This document shows positions 8,061-16,804 of a stretch of DNA of 35,330 bases, piece after piece. Origin of the DNA: a bacterium (GTDB taxonomy: Bacteria; SZUA-182; SZUA-191; JAJRXT01). The stretch is taken from NCBI GenBank assembly GCA_024277675.1, contig JAJRUS010000020.1:1-35330 (forward strand), written 5' to 3'. The position numbers were made by a program, and so were the translations under genes. Numbering within the stretch: the first letter of the stretch is position 1; every line of letters starts with the position of its first letter. The notes under the pieces are model-generated. The model saw only the letters and a program-made list of their open reading frames with translations, made no database searches and was not told where the DNA came from.

Positions 8061-8429
8061 ATGAGTAAAAAGCGTCAGCTATTAGGTAAGCAGGGAGAGC
8101 GGGTTGCCGAAAAGTTTATTAAACGCCGGGGGTATAAGGTACTGGAGCTTAACTATCGCTGTGCATTAGGGGAACTGGATATTATAGCTGAAGATCATGG
8201 GGTGTTGATCTTTGTGGAAGTGAAGACCAGACTGACCACCGGCTTCGGTGTGCCCCAGGCAGCGGTAACCCCCGCCAAGCAGCAAAAGATGGCTCAAATC
8301 GCTCAGAATTATCTGGCTCATAAAGAACTATGGGGCGTGGACTGCCGCTTCGATGTAGTCGCCGTCAGCCTTACCAATGACGGGCAACTGGAGCAGATAG
8401 AGCTGATTAAAGATGCCTTTCAATTATAA
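8061..8429 (+). CDS. yraN: YraN/UPF0102 family protein, endonuclease-like fold
   Basis: A 122-residue cytoplasmic protein of the UPF0102 family, which has the fold of Holliday-junction resolvases and restriction-type nucleases; its physiological role is not settled. Seen: GKQGERVAEKFIKRRGYKVLELNYR (about 9-33), then GELDIIAED (about 37-45) and LIFVEVKTR (about 49-57), giving the Glu/Asp...ExK nuclease-like triad, and FGVPQAAVTPAKQ. The length is typical. Start ATG lies 10 nt past the twin leader element. Confidence 0.92.
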   Translation: MSKKRQLLGKQGERVAEKFIKRRGYKVLELNYRCALGELDIIAEDHGVLIFVEVKTRLTTGFGVPQAAVTPAKQQKMAQIAQNYLAHKELWGVDCRFDVVAVSLTNDGQLEQIELIKDAFQL

Positions 8430-8478
8430 AATCCAGCTACTTATAAATAACTGATTGCTGCTGTACCCAACACCTGAA

Positions 8479-9009
8479 TTACTTGGGTTCACGAAGCAGA
8501 TAGAACACTACTTCAGGAGAGCTGCAATTCGGATTTGTATCCGGGATAAAAATCTTTAAAAAAAGTTTACGGCCATCTGGACTAAGGGTGGCTTTGCCTA
8601 TTGGGTAATCCCCGGCCAGCGTACGACACTTTATCATTTTAGGCCATAATTGTTCATATTTTTTGCCTTGGTGAATATAAAAGGCGCTGATTTTGCCATC
8701 CTTAATAGTACCATAAATTTGCCTGCCGTTTTCTGAGGGTTGAGCCTTGCTGCAATCCCCATCCGGGCAATAGCTGTGTTCAATCAACTCAAATTGATTC
8801 TTTTGCTGATTTTCCTGATCTTCTATCGGCTTAATTTGATAGCGCAAGAACCCGCCTTCGTTAATCCACATGCCAGTTATATTCTGGACTGATTCAGCCG
8901 GGAAATCCAACCACCTCGGTTCAGGTTTAGGTGCAGTGGCAGCACAGGCACCTATGGTGAAGAACATAATGATGAGTAAAATTTTACGGAAAGGTTTTAT
9001 TGTTCTCAT
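8479..9009 (-). CDS. Putative lipoprotein, function unknown
   Basis: A 176-residue protein that starts MRTIKPFRKILLIIMFF and carries a lipobox TIGAC, so Cys near residue 22 is the likely lipidated residue. The mature part has ITGMWINEGGFLRYQI, a Cys pair in SYCPDGDCS, and two more Cys near the end (IKCRTLAG, NPNCSSPE), a pattern of small beta-rich envelope proteins. The ATG at 9009 is preferred over the upstream one because GAGG lies 6 nt before it and only this start gives a proper signal peptide. I recognise no family. Confidence 0.65.
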   Translation of the reverse strand: MRTIKPFRKILLIIMFFTIGACAATAPKPEPRWLDFPAESVQNITGMWINEGGFLRYQIKPIEDQENQQKNQFELIEHSYCPDGDCSKAQPSENGRQIYGTIKDGKISAFYIHQGKKYEQLWPKMIKCRTLAGDYPIGKATLSPDGRKLFLKIFIPDTNPNCSSPEVVFYLLREPK

Positions 9010-9062
9010 AATACACCTCACTAAGAAAAATGCCGGTTCGGAAGGTTGTCGACCCATTTTGC

Positions 9063-9083
9063 ATAGGAGTCTGTCGGACTTTA
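9063..9083 (-). repeat. Dispersed 21-nt repeat, copy 2
   Basis: Minus-strand copy of the CCGACAGACT block seen at 2870-2890, with 19 of 21 positions identical, lying between the aconitase stop and the lipoprotein gene. Confidence 0.45.
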
Positions 9084-9090
9084 GATAATT

Positions 9091-11076
9091 CTACTGCGTA
9101 AAGTGATAAACATATCCATTTTCCCGCTCATTTTCGTTAAATAGATACACTTTTCGCCTGATATACGCCAGCAGCCCTCCCAGTAAAATCATCTCCCGCT
9201 CGCGTTGGCTCAAATTGCTTTTAAGAGTAATATCGCAGCCCTTGGTTTTATTGTGTAGTTTTATTGGCATACTGTTCTCAAGACTGTCCCTGAGCTGGTT
9301 TATGCTTATTTCGTTCCCTTGCTCTATGGTGTCGTAGTCGGTGACAACAGCAAACTCAAGCGGCAGGATACCGTAGTTTATCAGGTTGTTGCGATGAATA
9401 CGGGCAAAGGATTTGGCGATTACCGCTTTTACTCCCAGATACATAGGGGCCAGCGCCGCATGTTCTCTGGATGACCCCTGGCCGTAATTCTCACCGCCCA
9501 CAATTATACCGCCTCCCAACTTTTTGGCTCTGTCGGCAAAGCCGGCATCCAGGTTGCTAAATACATATTCAGAGATAGCCGGAATATTTGATCTAAACGG
9601 CAACACCTTGGAGCCGGCCGGCATAATATCATCCGTGCTTACCCCATCCCCCAGTTTTATCAATACCTGACAACTTATCTCGTCTTCTAATTCACCTTTA
9701 AGCGGCACTTCCTTTATATTGGGCCCTTTTATTACCTCAACCCTATCCGGTTCAGCCGACGGGGGATATAGCCGGTTATCGTTAATCAAATAATTTTGTG
9801 GCTCGGCAATCTCGGCCAGATATATATCGCTTTCCATCGGATCGACCATTTCCCCGGTCAGCGCAAACAGGGTGGCCGCTAATGGATTGCATAAGTAAAC
9901 CCCGGCGCTTTTGTGGCCGCAACGCCCATGGAAATTGCGGTTAAATGAGCGTACCGATACGGCGCCCGTTCCCGGCGATTGGCCCATGCCGATACAGGGG
10001 CCGCAGGCCGCCTCCAGCAGACGCACTCCGGCACAAATCAAGGCTGAAATATCACCCTCGCGGGCCAGCATTTCATATACTTGTTTTGAGCCGGGATTTA
10101 TAGTCATGCTGAGCTGGGGCGCCAGGGTGCGGCCCTTAAGTATAGCGGCTACCGCCTTTAATGTTTGATAAGAAGAATTGGTACAACTGCCCACACATAC
10201 CTGGTCTACTTTAGTGCCTTTTAGGGTGCGAATGGGGACTACATTATCCGGGCTGTGCGGCTTGGCGATCAAGGGTTCTAACTCACTTAAATCAAGTTCC
10301 AACACCGCATCGTATTCAGCATCCACATCAGGCCCCAGTTCCAGCCAGGCAGCTTCTCTGCCCTGAGCCTTTAAGAACCCCCGGGTGCGTTCATCGCTGG
10401 GAAATATAGAACAGGTCAGCCCCAGCTCGGCCCCCATATTGGTGATGGTGGCCCGCTCGGTGAGGCTTAAGTCAGCCACCCCCGGCCCGCCGTATTCAAT
10501 AATCCAGCCTACCCCGCCCTTTACGCTAAGCCGCCGTAATAGCTCCAGGATAACATCCATGGCGGTCACCCAGGGGGTTTTTAGTTGACCCTGCACGTGC
10601 ACCAGTGTCACTTTGGGCATATTAAGTTCATAACAGCCGCCGCCCATCACCGCCGCAATATCCAGGCCGCCGGTGCCCATGGCGATCATGCCCATGCCCC
10701 CGGCAGTCGGAGTGTGGCTGTCGGAACCTAAAAGTATCTTGCCCGGAGCCGAAAAGCGTTCTAAGTGCAGTTGATGACAGATACCGTTTCCGGGAGCCGA
10801 AAAATAGGCCCCGTATTTGCTGGCTGCGGTTTGCAGATACAGATGGTCATCGGGGTTGCGAAAATCGGTTTGCAGGATATTGTGATCTACATAAGAGACG
10901 GCCAGCGGGGTTTTTATGCGGGGAATTCCCATTGCCTCAAATTGCAAATAGGCCAGCGTACCGGTAGCATCCTGCGTCAGTACCTGATCAACCTTAAGGC
11001 TTACCCTTTCACCGGCTTGTAAATTTCCCGCTGCCAGATGTCGTTTAAAAATCTGCTGCACCAAATTATAGCCCAA
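9091..11076 (-). CDS. acnA: Aconitate hydratase
   Basis: A 661-residue cytoplasmic [4Fe-4S] dehydratase interconverting citrate and isocitrate in the citric acid cycle. Seen: LLGSDSHTPTAGGMGMIAMG (about 115-134), VGSCTNSSYQTLKAV with ligand Cys298, ACGPCIGMGQSPGTG with ligands Cys358 and Cys361, SFNRNFHGRCG, and the swivel domain with GGENYGQGSSREHAALAPMY and SFARIHRNNLINYGILPL. The length fits the shorter bacterial form of about 640-660 residues rather than the 890-residue AcnA. TTG at 11076 is the start, with GGAGG 7 nt upstream. It is monocistronic. The gene symbol is approximate; the reaction is well supported. Confidence 0.92.
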   Translation of the reverse strand: MGYNLVQQIFKRHLAAGNLQAGERVSLKVDQVLTQDATGTLAYLQFEAMGIPRIKTPLAVSYVDHNILQTDFRNPDDHLYLQTAASKYGAYFSAPGNGICHQLHLERFSAPGKILLGSDSHTPTAGGMGMIAMGTGGLDIAAVMGGGCYELNMPKVTLVHVQGQLKTPWVTAMDVILELLRRLSVKGGVGWIIEYGGPGVADLSLTERATITNMGAELGLTCSIFPSDERTRGFLKAQGREAAWLELGPDVDAEYDAVLELDLSELEPLIAKPHSPDNVVPIRTLKGTKVDQVCVGSCTNSSYQTLKAVAAILKGRTLAPQLSMTINPGSKQVYEMLAREGDISALICAGVRLLEAACGPCIGMGQSPGTGAVSVRSFNRNFHGRCGHKSAGVYLCNPLAATLFALTGEMVDPMESDIYLAEIAEPQNYLINDNRLYPPSAEPDRVEVIKGPNIKEVPLKGELEDEISCQVLIKLGDGVSTDDIMPAGSKVLPFRSNIPAISEYVFSNLDAGFADRAKKLGGGIIVGGENYGQGSSREHAALAPMYLGVKAVIAKSFARIHRNNLINYGILPLEFAVVTDYDTIEQGNEISINQLRDSLENSMPIKLHNKTKGCDITLKSNLSQREREMILLGGLLAYIRRKVYLFNENERENGYVYHFTQ

Positions 11077-11301
11077 TATTCTTCCTCCAGATTAGTTCAT
11101 ATAAAAATTGCTGAATCGCTTTTTATTACCTTCTGCTGTAGCAGGATAATCATAAATGGAGCGCCGGGGGATGTCAACCTTAAAGCTTGTCACTATAATG
11201 GAATTAGCTTCAAAGCTGCCAAATAGCCCGCATAATTCGGGTGAAATGTAATTATGGCATATGTGGCACTTATTTTGCACATATTAATTTTGTGTATCTT
11301 A

Positions 11302-11310
11302 TGGTATAAT
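11302..11310 (+). promoter_or_regulatory. Extended -10 promoter for the beta-helix surface protein
   Basis: TGGTATAAT (11302-11310) with no good -35 at 17 nt, as in an extended -10 promoter. Transcription would start near 11317, just before the GAGGG ribosome-binding site at 11321-11325. Confidence 0.5.
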
Positions 11311-11333
11311 ATGTAGATATGAGGGTAATCAAA

Positions 11334-13664
11334 ATGAATTTTATCATGAAATGCCTTACGAAGCTAATCATCGCTTTGCTGCTTTTGTTTATAATACCCG
11401 TTCCAGGTTCAGCCGCTACGCTCCGTGTACCGGGGGATTATGCTCAAATTCAACCGGCGATTAATGCAGCCGTTGATGGAGATACGATATTGGTAAGTGA
11501 TGGTACCTATATTGAAAACATAGATTTTCTGGGCAAAGCGATTACCCTGAAGTCTGAAAACGGGGCCGCCAATACGATAATAGATGGTAATCAAAATGGA
11601 AGTGTGGTGACTTTTGCCAGTGGAGAAGACAGCAACTCCGTATTGGAAGGATTTACGATTACTAACGGGAATGGTACCCGCGTCTGGTGGTTCATTACCA
11701 GAGGCGGCGGTATTTATTGCGTTAACTCTTCACCCAGGATCACCAATTCTATTATAAGTAATAATACGGCTTGGGGCGGGGGCGGAATTTATTTTTATAT
11801 ATCTTCGCCGATAGTTAATAATTGTCCTGTTAACAACAATTCAGCCGTACGGGGCGGGGGATTTTTTGTACAGGAGTCCTTACCCGAAATTACGCATTCT
11901 ACCATCAGCAGCAACACCGCCTGGGAGGGTGGCGGGATTTATGCGGTGGATTCTTCATGGCTGACGGTGTCAAACAGCATCTTATGGGGAGATCAGGCGT
12001 CTTCTGCCGGCGATGAGATATATTTAGATGCTACAAGCGCTGTTGATATTACTTATTCCGATATAGCGGGCGGTTGGGCAGGAGCAGGCAACATTAATGC
12101 TGATCCGCTGTTTACAACTGATGGGACTTATCATCTGAGCACACTCTCGCCCTGTATCGATACCGCTACTGATGTAGGCGCCGCTCCCAATGATATAGAC
12201 GGCGATCTCCGGCCTCAGGGGGCTGGTTATGACATGGGGGCGGATGAATGGATCTGTGTAATTTCAGTTCCTGATGATTACGTCACTATCCAGGGAGCTA
12301 TTAACGCTGCCTATGACAGTTGTGAAATAGTAGTCGACGCCGGTACTTATAATGAAAATATAAATTTCGGCGGTAAGGCAGTTACTGTTCGTTCAGCGGC
12401 TGGTATGGCCGGCACCACTATTAATGGTAATCAGAATGGCAGTGTAGCTACCTTTGTTAATGGAGAGGGGAGTGACAGCGTGTTGGAAGGATTTACCATA
12501 ACCAACGGGAACGGGACTCCCAATCAGTGGGGAAGTACGGATGGCGGTGGGATTTATTGTATTGCCGCCTCCCCCACCATCATTGATTGTGCCATCAACA
12601 GTAATTCGGCCGGCATTTTTGGAGGCGGTATCTACTGCGAATCCTCTTCGCCCACTATAACTAATTGCATCATCAATAATAATGTGGCCGGTTACGGTTA
12701 TGGCGGCGGCGTTTTTTGCTGGAACTTTTCCTCCCCGACGATTACGCACTCTACCATCAGCGGGAATTACGCTAATTCTGAGGGCGGCGGCGTTTTTGCC
12801 TGGGATTCATCTTCACCAGTAATAGAAAACTGCAACATCAGCAATAACACAGCTAATGCTTCCGGCGGCGGCGTTTTTGGCGACACAGCTTCTCTCAGGA
12901 TTACTAACTGTACAATTACCGGCAATTCGGCGGATTGGGGCGGGGGTCTTTTTTTCTTTGATTCAGTTGCCACAATTACCAATTGCACGGTAACTGAAAA
13001 CACAGCATCTTTCTATGGCGGCGGACTTTATGGCTTCTATTATTCCTCCCTGGGGATGGTCAACGGCATTCTCTGGGAAAATACTGCCGGTTTAGGTGAT
13101 AGCGAGATATATATAGATGTAGCTGATAGTTCAATCGGGGTCACTTATTCTGATATTATGGGTGGTTGGACAGGGAATGGCAATATAGCGGCCGACCCTT
13201 TATTTGTTGATCCGGGCAACAATAATTACCATCTGGCCGCGGGGTCGGCATGTATTGATGCGGGCGATCCCGCCAGCGGCCCCCCCGATTTTCCCATAAC
13301 CGACATAGACGGTGATTCCCGGCCTCAAGCCGCCGGTTATGACATGGGGGCTGATGAATATGTGAGCGCTCTTCTTATAGCCCCCTCCCGTTTTTCGGTC
13401 AAAGCGCTGTCCGGGCGGAGAACTATTACGCTGCGTTGGCAGGATAATTCAGCCGGTGAAGACGGCTTTGTAATAGGGCGCAAGCGCGGTAGCTGCAAAT
13501 CCGGCAACCCCTGGCAGGAAATCGTCGGGGTTCCGGCGAACACCACCAGCTACTTCAACCGAAGATTAAGACCGAACACTAAATATTCCTACCGGGTGCG
13601 AGCCTATAAGGCTTATGGTAACTCAAGATACTCCAACTGCCGGACAGCCAGGACACAACCATAG
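11334..13664 (+). CDS. Secreted right-handed beta-helix surface protein with C-terminal Fn3-like domain
   Basis: A 776-residue exported protein. Residues 1-27 form a signal peptide ending PGSAA. Two beta-helix modules follow, each opening with a VP(G/D)DYxxIQxAINAA motif (about residues 30 and 309) and ending with YDMGADE (about 300 and 675). Each contains repeats of the GGGIY / SSPxIxNCxIxNN type, as in polymorphic outer-membrane and parallel beta-helix proteins. The last 90 residues resemble fibronectin type III (ITLRWQDNSAGEDGF ... YSYRVRAYKAYGNSRYSN). A cell-surface adhesin or polysaccharide-binding role is inferred. The ATG at 11334 has GAGGG 8 nt upstream; an upstream ATG at 11319 would be nearly leaderless. 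Confidence 0.8.
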   Translation: MNFIMKCLTKLIIALLLLFIIPVPGSAATLRVPGDYAQIQPAINAAVDGDTILVSDGTYIENIDFLGKAITLKSENGAANTIIDGNQNGSVVTFASGEDSNSVLEGFTITNGNGTRVWWFITRGGGIYCVNSSPRITNSIISNNTAWGGGGIYFYISSPIVNNCPVNNNSAVRGGGFFVQESLPEITHSTISSNTAWEGGGIYAVDSSWLTVSNSILWGDQASSAGDEIYLDATSAVDITYSDIAGGWAGAGNINADPLFTTDGTYHLSTLSPCIDTATDVGAAPNDIDGDLRPQGAGYDMGADEWICVISVPDDYVTIQGAINAAYDSCEIVVDAGTYNENINFGGKAVTVRSAAGMAGTTINGNQNGSVATFVNGEGSDSVLEGFTITNGNGTPNQWGSTDGGGIYCIAASPTIIDCAINSNSAGIFGGGIYCESSSPTITNCIINNNVAGYGYGGGVFCWNFSSPTITHSTISGNYANSEGGGVFAWDSSSPVIENCNISNNTANASGGGVFGDTASLRITNCTITGNSADWGGGLFFFDSVATITNCTVTENTASFYGGGLYGFYYSSLGMVNGILWENTAGLGDSEIYIDVADSSIGVTYSDIMGGWTGNGNIAADPLFVDPGNNNYHLAAGSACIDAGDPASGPPDFPITDIDGDSRPQAAGYDMGADEYVSALLIAPSRFSVKALSGRRTITLRWQDNSAGEDGFVIGRKRGSCKSGNPWQEIVGVPANTTSYFNRRLRPNTKYSYRVRAYKAYGNSRYSNCRTARTQP

Positions 13665-13783
13665 GCGCTTTATTGTCGGGGGCTTAGGCTTAATACCCGA
13701 TTTGCTCCGCTACTAATACCCAGTTGTATTCAAAGATATACTTATCGACGCCGGCTGTGAATTACTTCACTAAATCCAAATGT

Positions 13784-14000
13784 CAACGGGCTGTTGCCCC
13801 AAATCAATGGATATGTTTTTATGCTAATTGTCTGAGTGGGAACCGTTTTGTCTCAGTTGTCAATATATCTGTGAACATAATTAGTTAATGTAGGGGCGGG
13901 GTTCATCCCCGCCCGTGGTTCTGGGGGGGGACAGGGTCAATGACCCACGCCTCTCCCCTACACGAATTTTTGTCAATATGTTCTCTGGGCAACAGCCCGT
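13784..14000. repeat. Pair of half-hairpins of the dispersed family, facing each other
   Basis: ACGGGCTGTTGCCC (13786-13799) and its exact reverse complement GGGCAACAGCCCGT (13987-14000) lie 187 nt apart. The right block 13974-14000 matches 35172-35198 at 26 of 27 positions, and the left block matches 35199-35219 with one extra C. At 35.2 kb the same two blocks are adjacent and in reversed order. Confidence 0.7.
13889..13962. mobile_element. MITE-like element with TGTAGGGG terminal inverted repeats
   Basis: 74 bp bounded by TGTAGGGG (13889-13896) and CCCCTACA (13955-13962). Inside are a perfect 8-bp hairpin GGGCGGGG/CCCCGCCC (13894-13901 / 13907-13914) and GGGTC/GACCC (13934-13946). It has no coding capacity. 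Elements with this TGTAGGGGCGGGG head recur in several anaerobic bacterial groups, as far as I recall. Confidence 0.6.
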
Positions 14001-14019
14001 ACTGATATGACCTGGCAGC

Positions 14020-14052
14020 AAAAAGCCTGCGGCTACCGGGGTAGCCGCAGGC
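14020..14052 (-). terminator. Strong intrinsic terminator of the minor pilin operon
   Basis: On the minus strand a perfect 12-bp GC-rich stem GCCTGCGGCTAC / GTAGCCGCAGGC (14025-14036 / 14041-14052) with a 4-nt loop is followed by TTTTT (14020-14024). An outer 7-bp stem GGCAGCA/TGCTGCC (14014-14020 / 14058-14064) makes it larger. It lies 34 nt past the last pilin-operon stop codon. Confidence 0.85.
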
Positions 14053-14085
14053 CAGGATGCTGCCTACCTGTTTTTTTGCTGGCTA

Positions 14086-15708
14086 TCAGTATTGAGTATC
14101 AAATGGATCCAATTCTTCCCAGGCGATAACGTCTACGCTTGGTCCATCAGCTCCCGGCACCGGCAGGTCTTCCTTAACCTTGGCGCTTTCGTCGTAGTGA
14201 ATTTTGCTGTTGCCAACCATCCCGATAGAATTAGCGACAATTGCTCCAAAGACCTCGCTGTTGCCGGTCATACTGAAATTGGAGCTATAAGGAGCGTAGA
14301 TGGTGCCGGCAAATAATCCATTACCTACTATGGTAACCGGACCGGTGGTATCGCTGTAGATGCGCAGATTGCGGGCATTGGCATCGGCGGTACGCATGCA
14401 GCAGTGGAAGCCGGTAGTTACCCCTACACTGGCGTGTCCGGCAATCTTGAGTTCAGCCGTCGGATCATTGATGGTATCCAGATAAACCACTACTTCCTGA
14501 GTTACATCCACATGAGAGTTGCCGGTGGCCACAAATGAGCTGAAGTTGTATACCCCGCCGGGGAGTTCATACACATCATTGCCGGCAATCTTGAAGTCGG
14601 TGAAATTCCCATCCCCATCCATGTCAAAAAGATAGGCCGGATCAATCTGGCTATTGTCATTATTGGTCCTGGTATACTCTATCATCCCGCTCAGGTCCAG
14701 GTCACAGGGACAAATATCCTCGGGGAAGTTCTGGTTGGGGTTCTGCTGAATCTTGGCGCCGTAAATATGGGCTTGGGAGCCTAAGCTGTAAGTGCCGCCA
14801 TAGGTCAGATCACCATATAGCTTGGTGCGGTAATTACCGGTATAATCCAGTTGAACATCCGCATTACCATAAATTATGGCCCGGTTATCTAAAACAATAC
14901 TTCCGTCTACGGTCACATCGTGATAAACCTTGCTGCTACTGCCGCTGGCGGTATAATCTCCCAGGGCAGTCACGTCGCCATAAATTTTACCGGCGCTGAT
15001 GTCTACCCAGGTATTAGCCCCGATGTCGCCGTTTTCCTGGTCGTGGTCACTACAACCGCCAACGCTATAACCACCCTCGGAGGAAAGGTAGCTATCCACG
15101 ATGATACCACCACCGCCGCCGCCCATACCGCCGCCCATACCGCCGCCGCCACTGCTTCCGCTGATAGTCACCCCGCCCTCGCAGGAACAGGCTGCCTTGG
15201 CAAAGGTGGTCTTGGTTTCCGGATCGTTGTAGCTGTTTCCCTTGCCCACTTCCACCTTGATCTTTCTAAGCGGGACACCGTTGGCATCAAATGCGGTAGC
15301 GATAATGATCCCCTTATTAAGCCCCGCATCATAGGTAAAATCTACTTGAGTCGGGGTGTCGACGCCGGGAGAATCCACTGTTTGCGTTGTCCAATTACTC
15401 CACTTGGTTTCGTCTGTCTTCAATTGATACTTGGCATATTCTATGGCGGTTTCCGCCGCATACAGCGCCTGGGTGGAGTCTACCCGGTTCTGTATGGTGC
15501 CGGCCTCCTGAGCGCTCTGGACAAAATAGGCCGCCGCTCCCATGGAGAGAACCGTACTTACTACCAGCATCGTGACAAAGGCTATCCCCTGATTGCCCTT
15601 AACAGGAGCAACCAGTTTACTCAATATATCCTTTCTCATCTTACTCACCTTACCCTTTCCGGTTAATTTGAAGCAAAAGGTCTTTTTATAGAATATGTCC
15701 TCTCTCAT
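14086..15708 (-). CDS. PilX-like pilus assembly protein with large repeat-containing extracellular part
   Basis: A 540-residue protein, much larger than classical PilX (about 150-200). The N-terminal hydrophobic helix, about residues 40-62, starts GNQGIAFVTMLVV, as in PilX N-domains. A helical stretch (QALYAAETAIEYAKYQL) follows, then a Gly-rich hinge (about 185-200), then beta repeats with periodic IYG / VYHDVTV / LYGDL motifs. The C-terminal part has GNGLFAGTIYAP and GAIVANSIGMVGNSKIHYD, seen in large PilX-related proteins. Two start sites are possible: ATG 15708 with GGGAGG 7 nt upstream, or ATG 15639 with AAGGTGA; the later one leaves a shorter leader. It is last in the pilin operon and is followed by a strong terminator. 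Confidence 0.7.
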   Translation of the reverse strand: MREDIFYKKTFCFKLTGKGKVSKMRKDILSKLVAPVKGNQGIAFVTMLVVSTVLSMGAAAYFVQSAQEAGTIQNRVDSTQALYAAETAIEYAKYQLKTDETKWSNWTTQTVDSPGVDTPTQVDFTYDAGLNKGIIIATAFDANGVPLRKIKVEVGKGNSYNDPETKTTFAKAACSCEGGVTISGSSGGGGMGGGMGGGGGGIIVDSYLSSEGGYSVGGCSDHDQENGDIGANTWVDISAGKIYGDVTALGDYTASGSSSKVYHDVTVDGSIVLDNRAIIYGNADVQLDYTGNYRTKLYGDLTYGGTYSLGSQAHIYGAKIQQNPNQNFPEDICPCDLDLSGMIEYTRTNNDNSQIDPAYLFDMDGDGNFTDFKIAGNDVYELPGGVYNFSSFVATGNSHVDVTQEVVVYLDTINDPTAELKIAGHASVGVTTGFHCCMRTADANARNLRIYSDTTGPVTIVGNGLFAGTIYAPYSSNFSMTGNSEVFGAIVANSIGMVGNSKIHYDESAKVKEDLPVPGADGPSVDVIAWEELDPFDTQY

Positions 15709-15785
15709 CTTTATTCCTCCCTCTCTGTTAAAACTTGTTGGACATTTATTAAAATAAGTTGTAAAGCATTTCCCCCTTTAGTCTG

Positions 15786-16352
15786 TCATCGGTTACGGGG
15801 CTGCACCTCGGCATTGAAATTCATGGTTTCCAGGAGTTCCGCCGGATTAGACTTTAAATCCATCAGGTTCAGGCTAAGGCTTATATTCACCGTATTAGTA
15901 GTCGGATCGACCCCATCAAAGTTATCGACAAAAGCCAGAGTGTTTACTTTGATACTAAACCCGCCTTCCATATAGTCGCCGATCAATATCTCATCACAGC
16001 CGCCGCCGCTACACAGGTTCATGTACATATTGTCCTCTCGGGTTGTGTCTGCCGGAGTTACTTCCGACCAGTAGTTAAAGACTCCATTGGCGGTAGTAAC
16101 CGAAATTCCGTTCTGGGCGCCCCCTTCAAAATCGTATACGACTATATTATTATCGGCTTCTCTGATACCGCGGATCGTGTATTCTAAGGCCAGCGTTCCC
16201 TGGCGCTGCATTTCTGCCCGGGCATTACCCTGATTGGAAAAAGTGAGCATGCTGTGGGAAAACACATAAGTTCCCAGCATAAAAAAACTCAACACAATCA
16301 TCCCCACCATCAATTCCACTAAAGTAAACCCTTTTTCATTTTTCAAAAACAT
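15786..16352 (-). CDS. Prepilin-type minor pilin, PilW-like
   Basis: A 188-residue prepilin with leader MFLKNEKG and class III cleavage site G/FTLVELMVGMIVLSFF, Glu at +5 of the mature protein. The later part holds READNNIVVYDF and CSGGGCDE with a Cys pair, and a C-terminal beta region. Cleavage would be by the prepilin peptidase, which starts left of the window. AGGAT lies 6 nt before ATG. The gene begins 4 nt after the stop of the PilV-like gene, so the two are co-translated. Minor pilins like this prime or cap type IV pili or pseudopili. Confidence 0.8.
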   Translation of the reverse strand: MFLKNEKGFTLVELMVGMIVLSFFMLGTYVFSHSMLTFSNQGNARAEMQRQGTLALEYTIRGIREADNNIVVYDFEGGAQNGISVTTANGVFNYWSEVTPADTTREDNMYMNLCSGGGCDEILIGDYMEGGFSIKVNTLAFVDNFDGVDPTTNTVNISLSLNLMDLKSNPAELLETMNFNAEVQPRNR

Positions 16353-16356
16353 AAGC

Positions 16357-16788
16357 TTATCCTATACTGGTTATGGTGGTATCTACTACCACATCGTCAA
16401 AATCCAATTCGGCATCATTATCCGTAACGGTTACCGTAAGCCTTAAAGCATCGGTAGGGCCGCCGACTATCTGGGTATAATCATTGACATTTACATAAAC
16501 CACATCACTGGTGCGTGAGAAAATAGTATTATCGATAGTAATCGTCGTCGCCACGGGGTTGCCCACCTGGCCTGCCAGGGTGGTAAAATCATTCAGCTTT
16601 AGCTCTTCCAGACGACTTTGAGCCAACAACAAAGCCTGACGCCTGGCGCCCTGATTGGCCACCAATAATTTGCCGTTTACATAAGTAGTCCCAAAGGCCA
16701 GCACCACCAAAGCAAAGATTATGGTGGCTATTAATGTTTCGATCAGGGTAAATCCGGCTTCCGGTTTTATGCCTTTGAGCTTCCTCAT
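16357..16788 (-). CDS. Prepilin-type minor pilin, PilV-like
   Basis: A 143-residue prepilin with basic leader MRKLKGIKPEAG and cleavage site G/FTLIETLIATIIFALVVLAFG, Glu at +5. The LLLAQSRLEELK stretch in the middle is typical of PilV/GspI-like proteins. ATG 16788 is preferred to the TTG at 16812 since GGGGGAG lies 7 nt upstream. It follows the major-pilin-like gene by 16 nt and precedes the PilW-like gene by 4 nt. Confidence 0.8.
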   Translation of the reverse strand: MRKLKGIKPEAGFTLIETLIATIIFALVVLAFGTTYVNGKLLVANQGARRQALLLAQSRLEELKLNDFTTLAGQVGNPVATTITIDNTIFSRTSDVVYVNVNDYTQIVGGPTDALRLTVTVTDNDAELDFDDVVVDTTITSIG

Positions 16789-16804
16789 CTTCCAACTCCC
16801 CCTG

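Larger units (their letters stand above)
13665..14085. other. Repeat-rich intergenic region of 421 nt
   Basis: No gene. It holds, left to right, a half-hairpin of the 35.2-kb family (13784-13805), a MITE-like element (13889-13962), the opposite half-hairpin (13974-14000) and the terminator of the pilin operon (14020-14052). Confidence 0.7.

Noticed and set aside
4349-13664. Genome-wide recoding of UAG as an amino acid
   Set aside because: Several genes of normal length (rpmB, aconitase, the synthetase piece, the beta-helix protein) end in TAG at the expected place, so UAG works as stop; only local readthrough remains possible.
13889-14064. CRISPR-like repeats
   Set aside because: Stems are inverted, not regularly spaced direct repeats, and no cas gene is in the window.
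14920-15666. Plus-strand 248-codon frame
   Set aside because: It lies opposite the PilX-like gene, whose prepilin-type features and operon position are clear; the long frame reflects codon bias.
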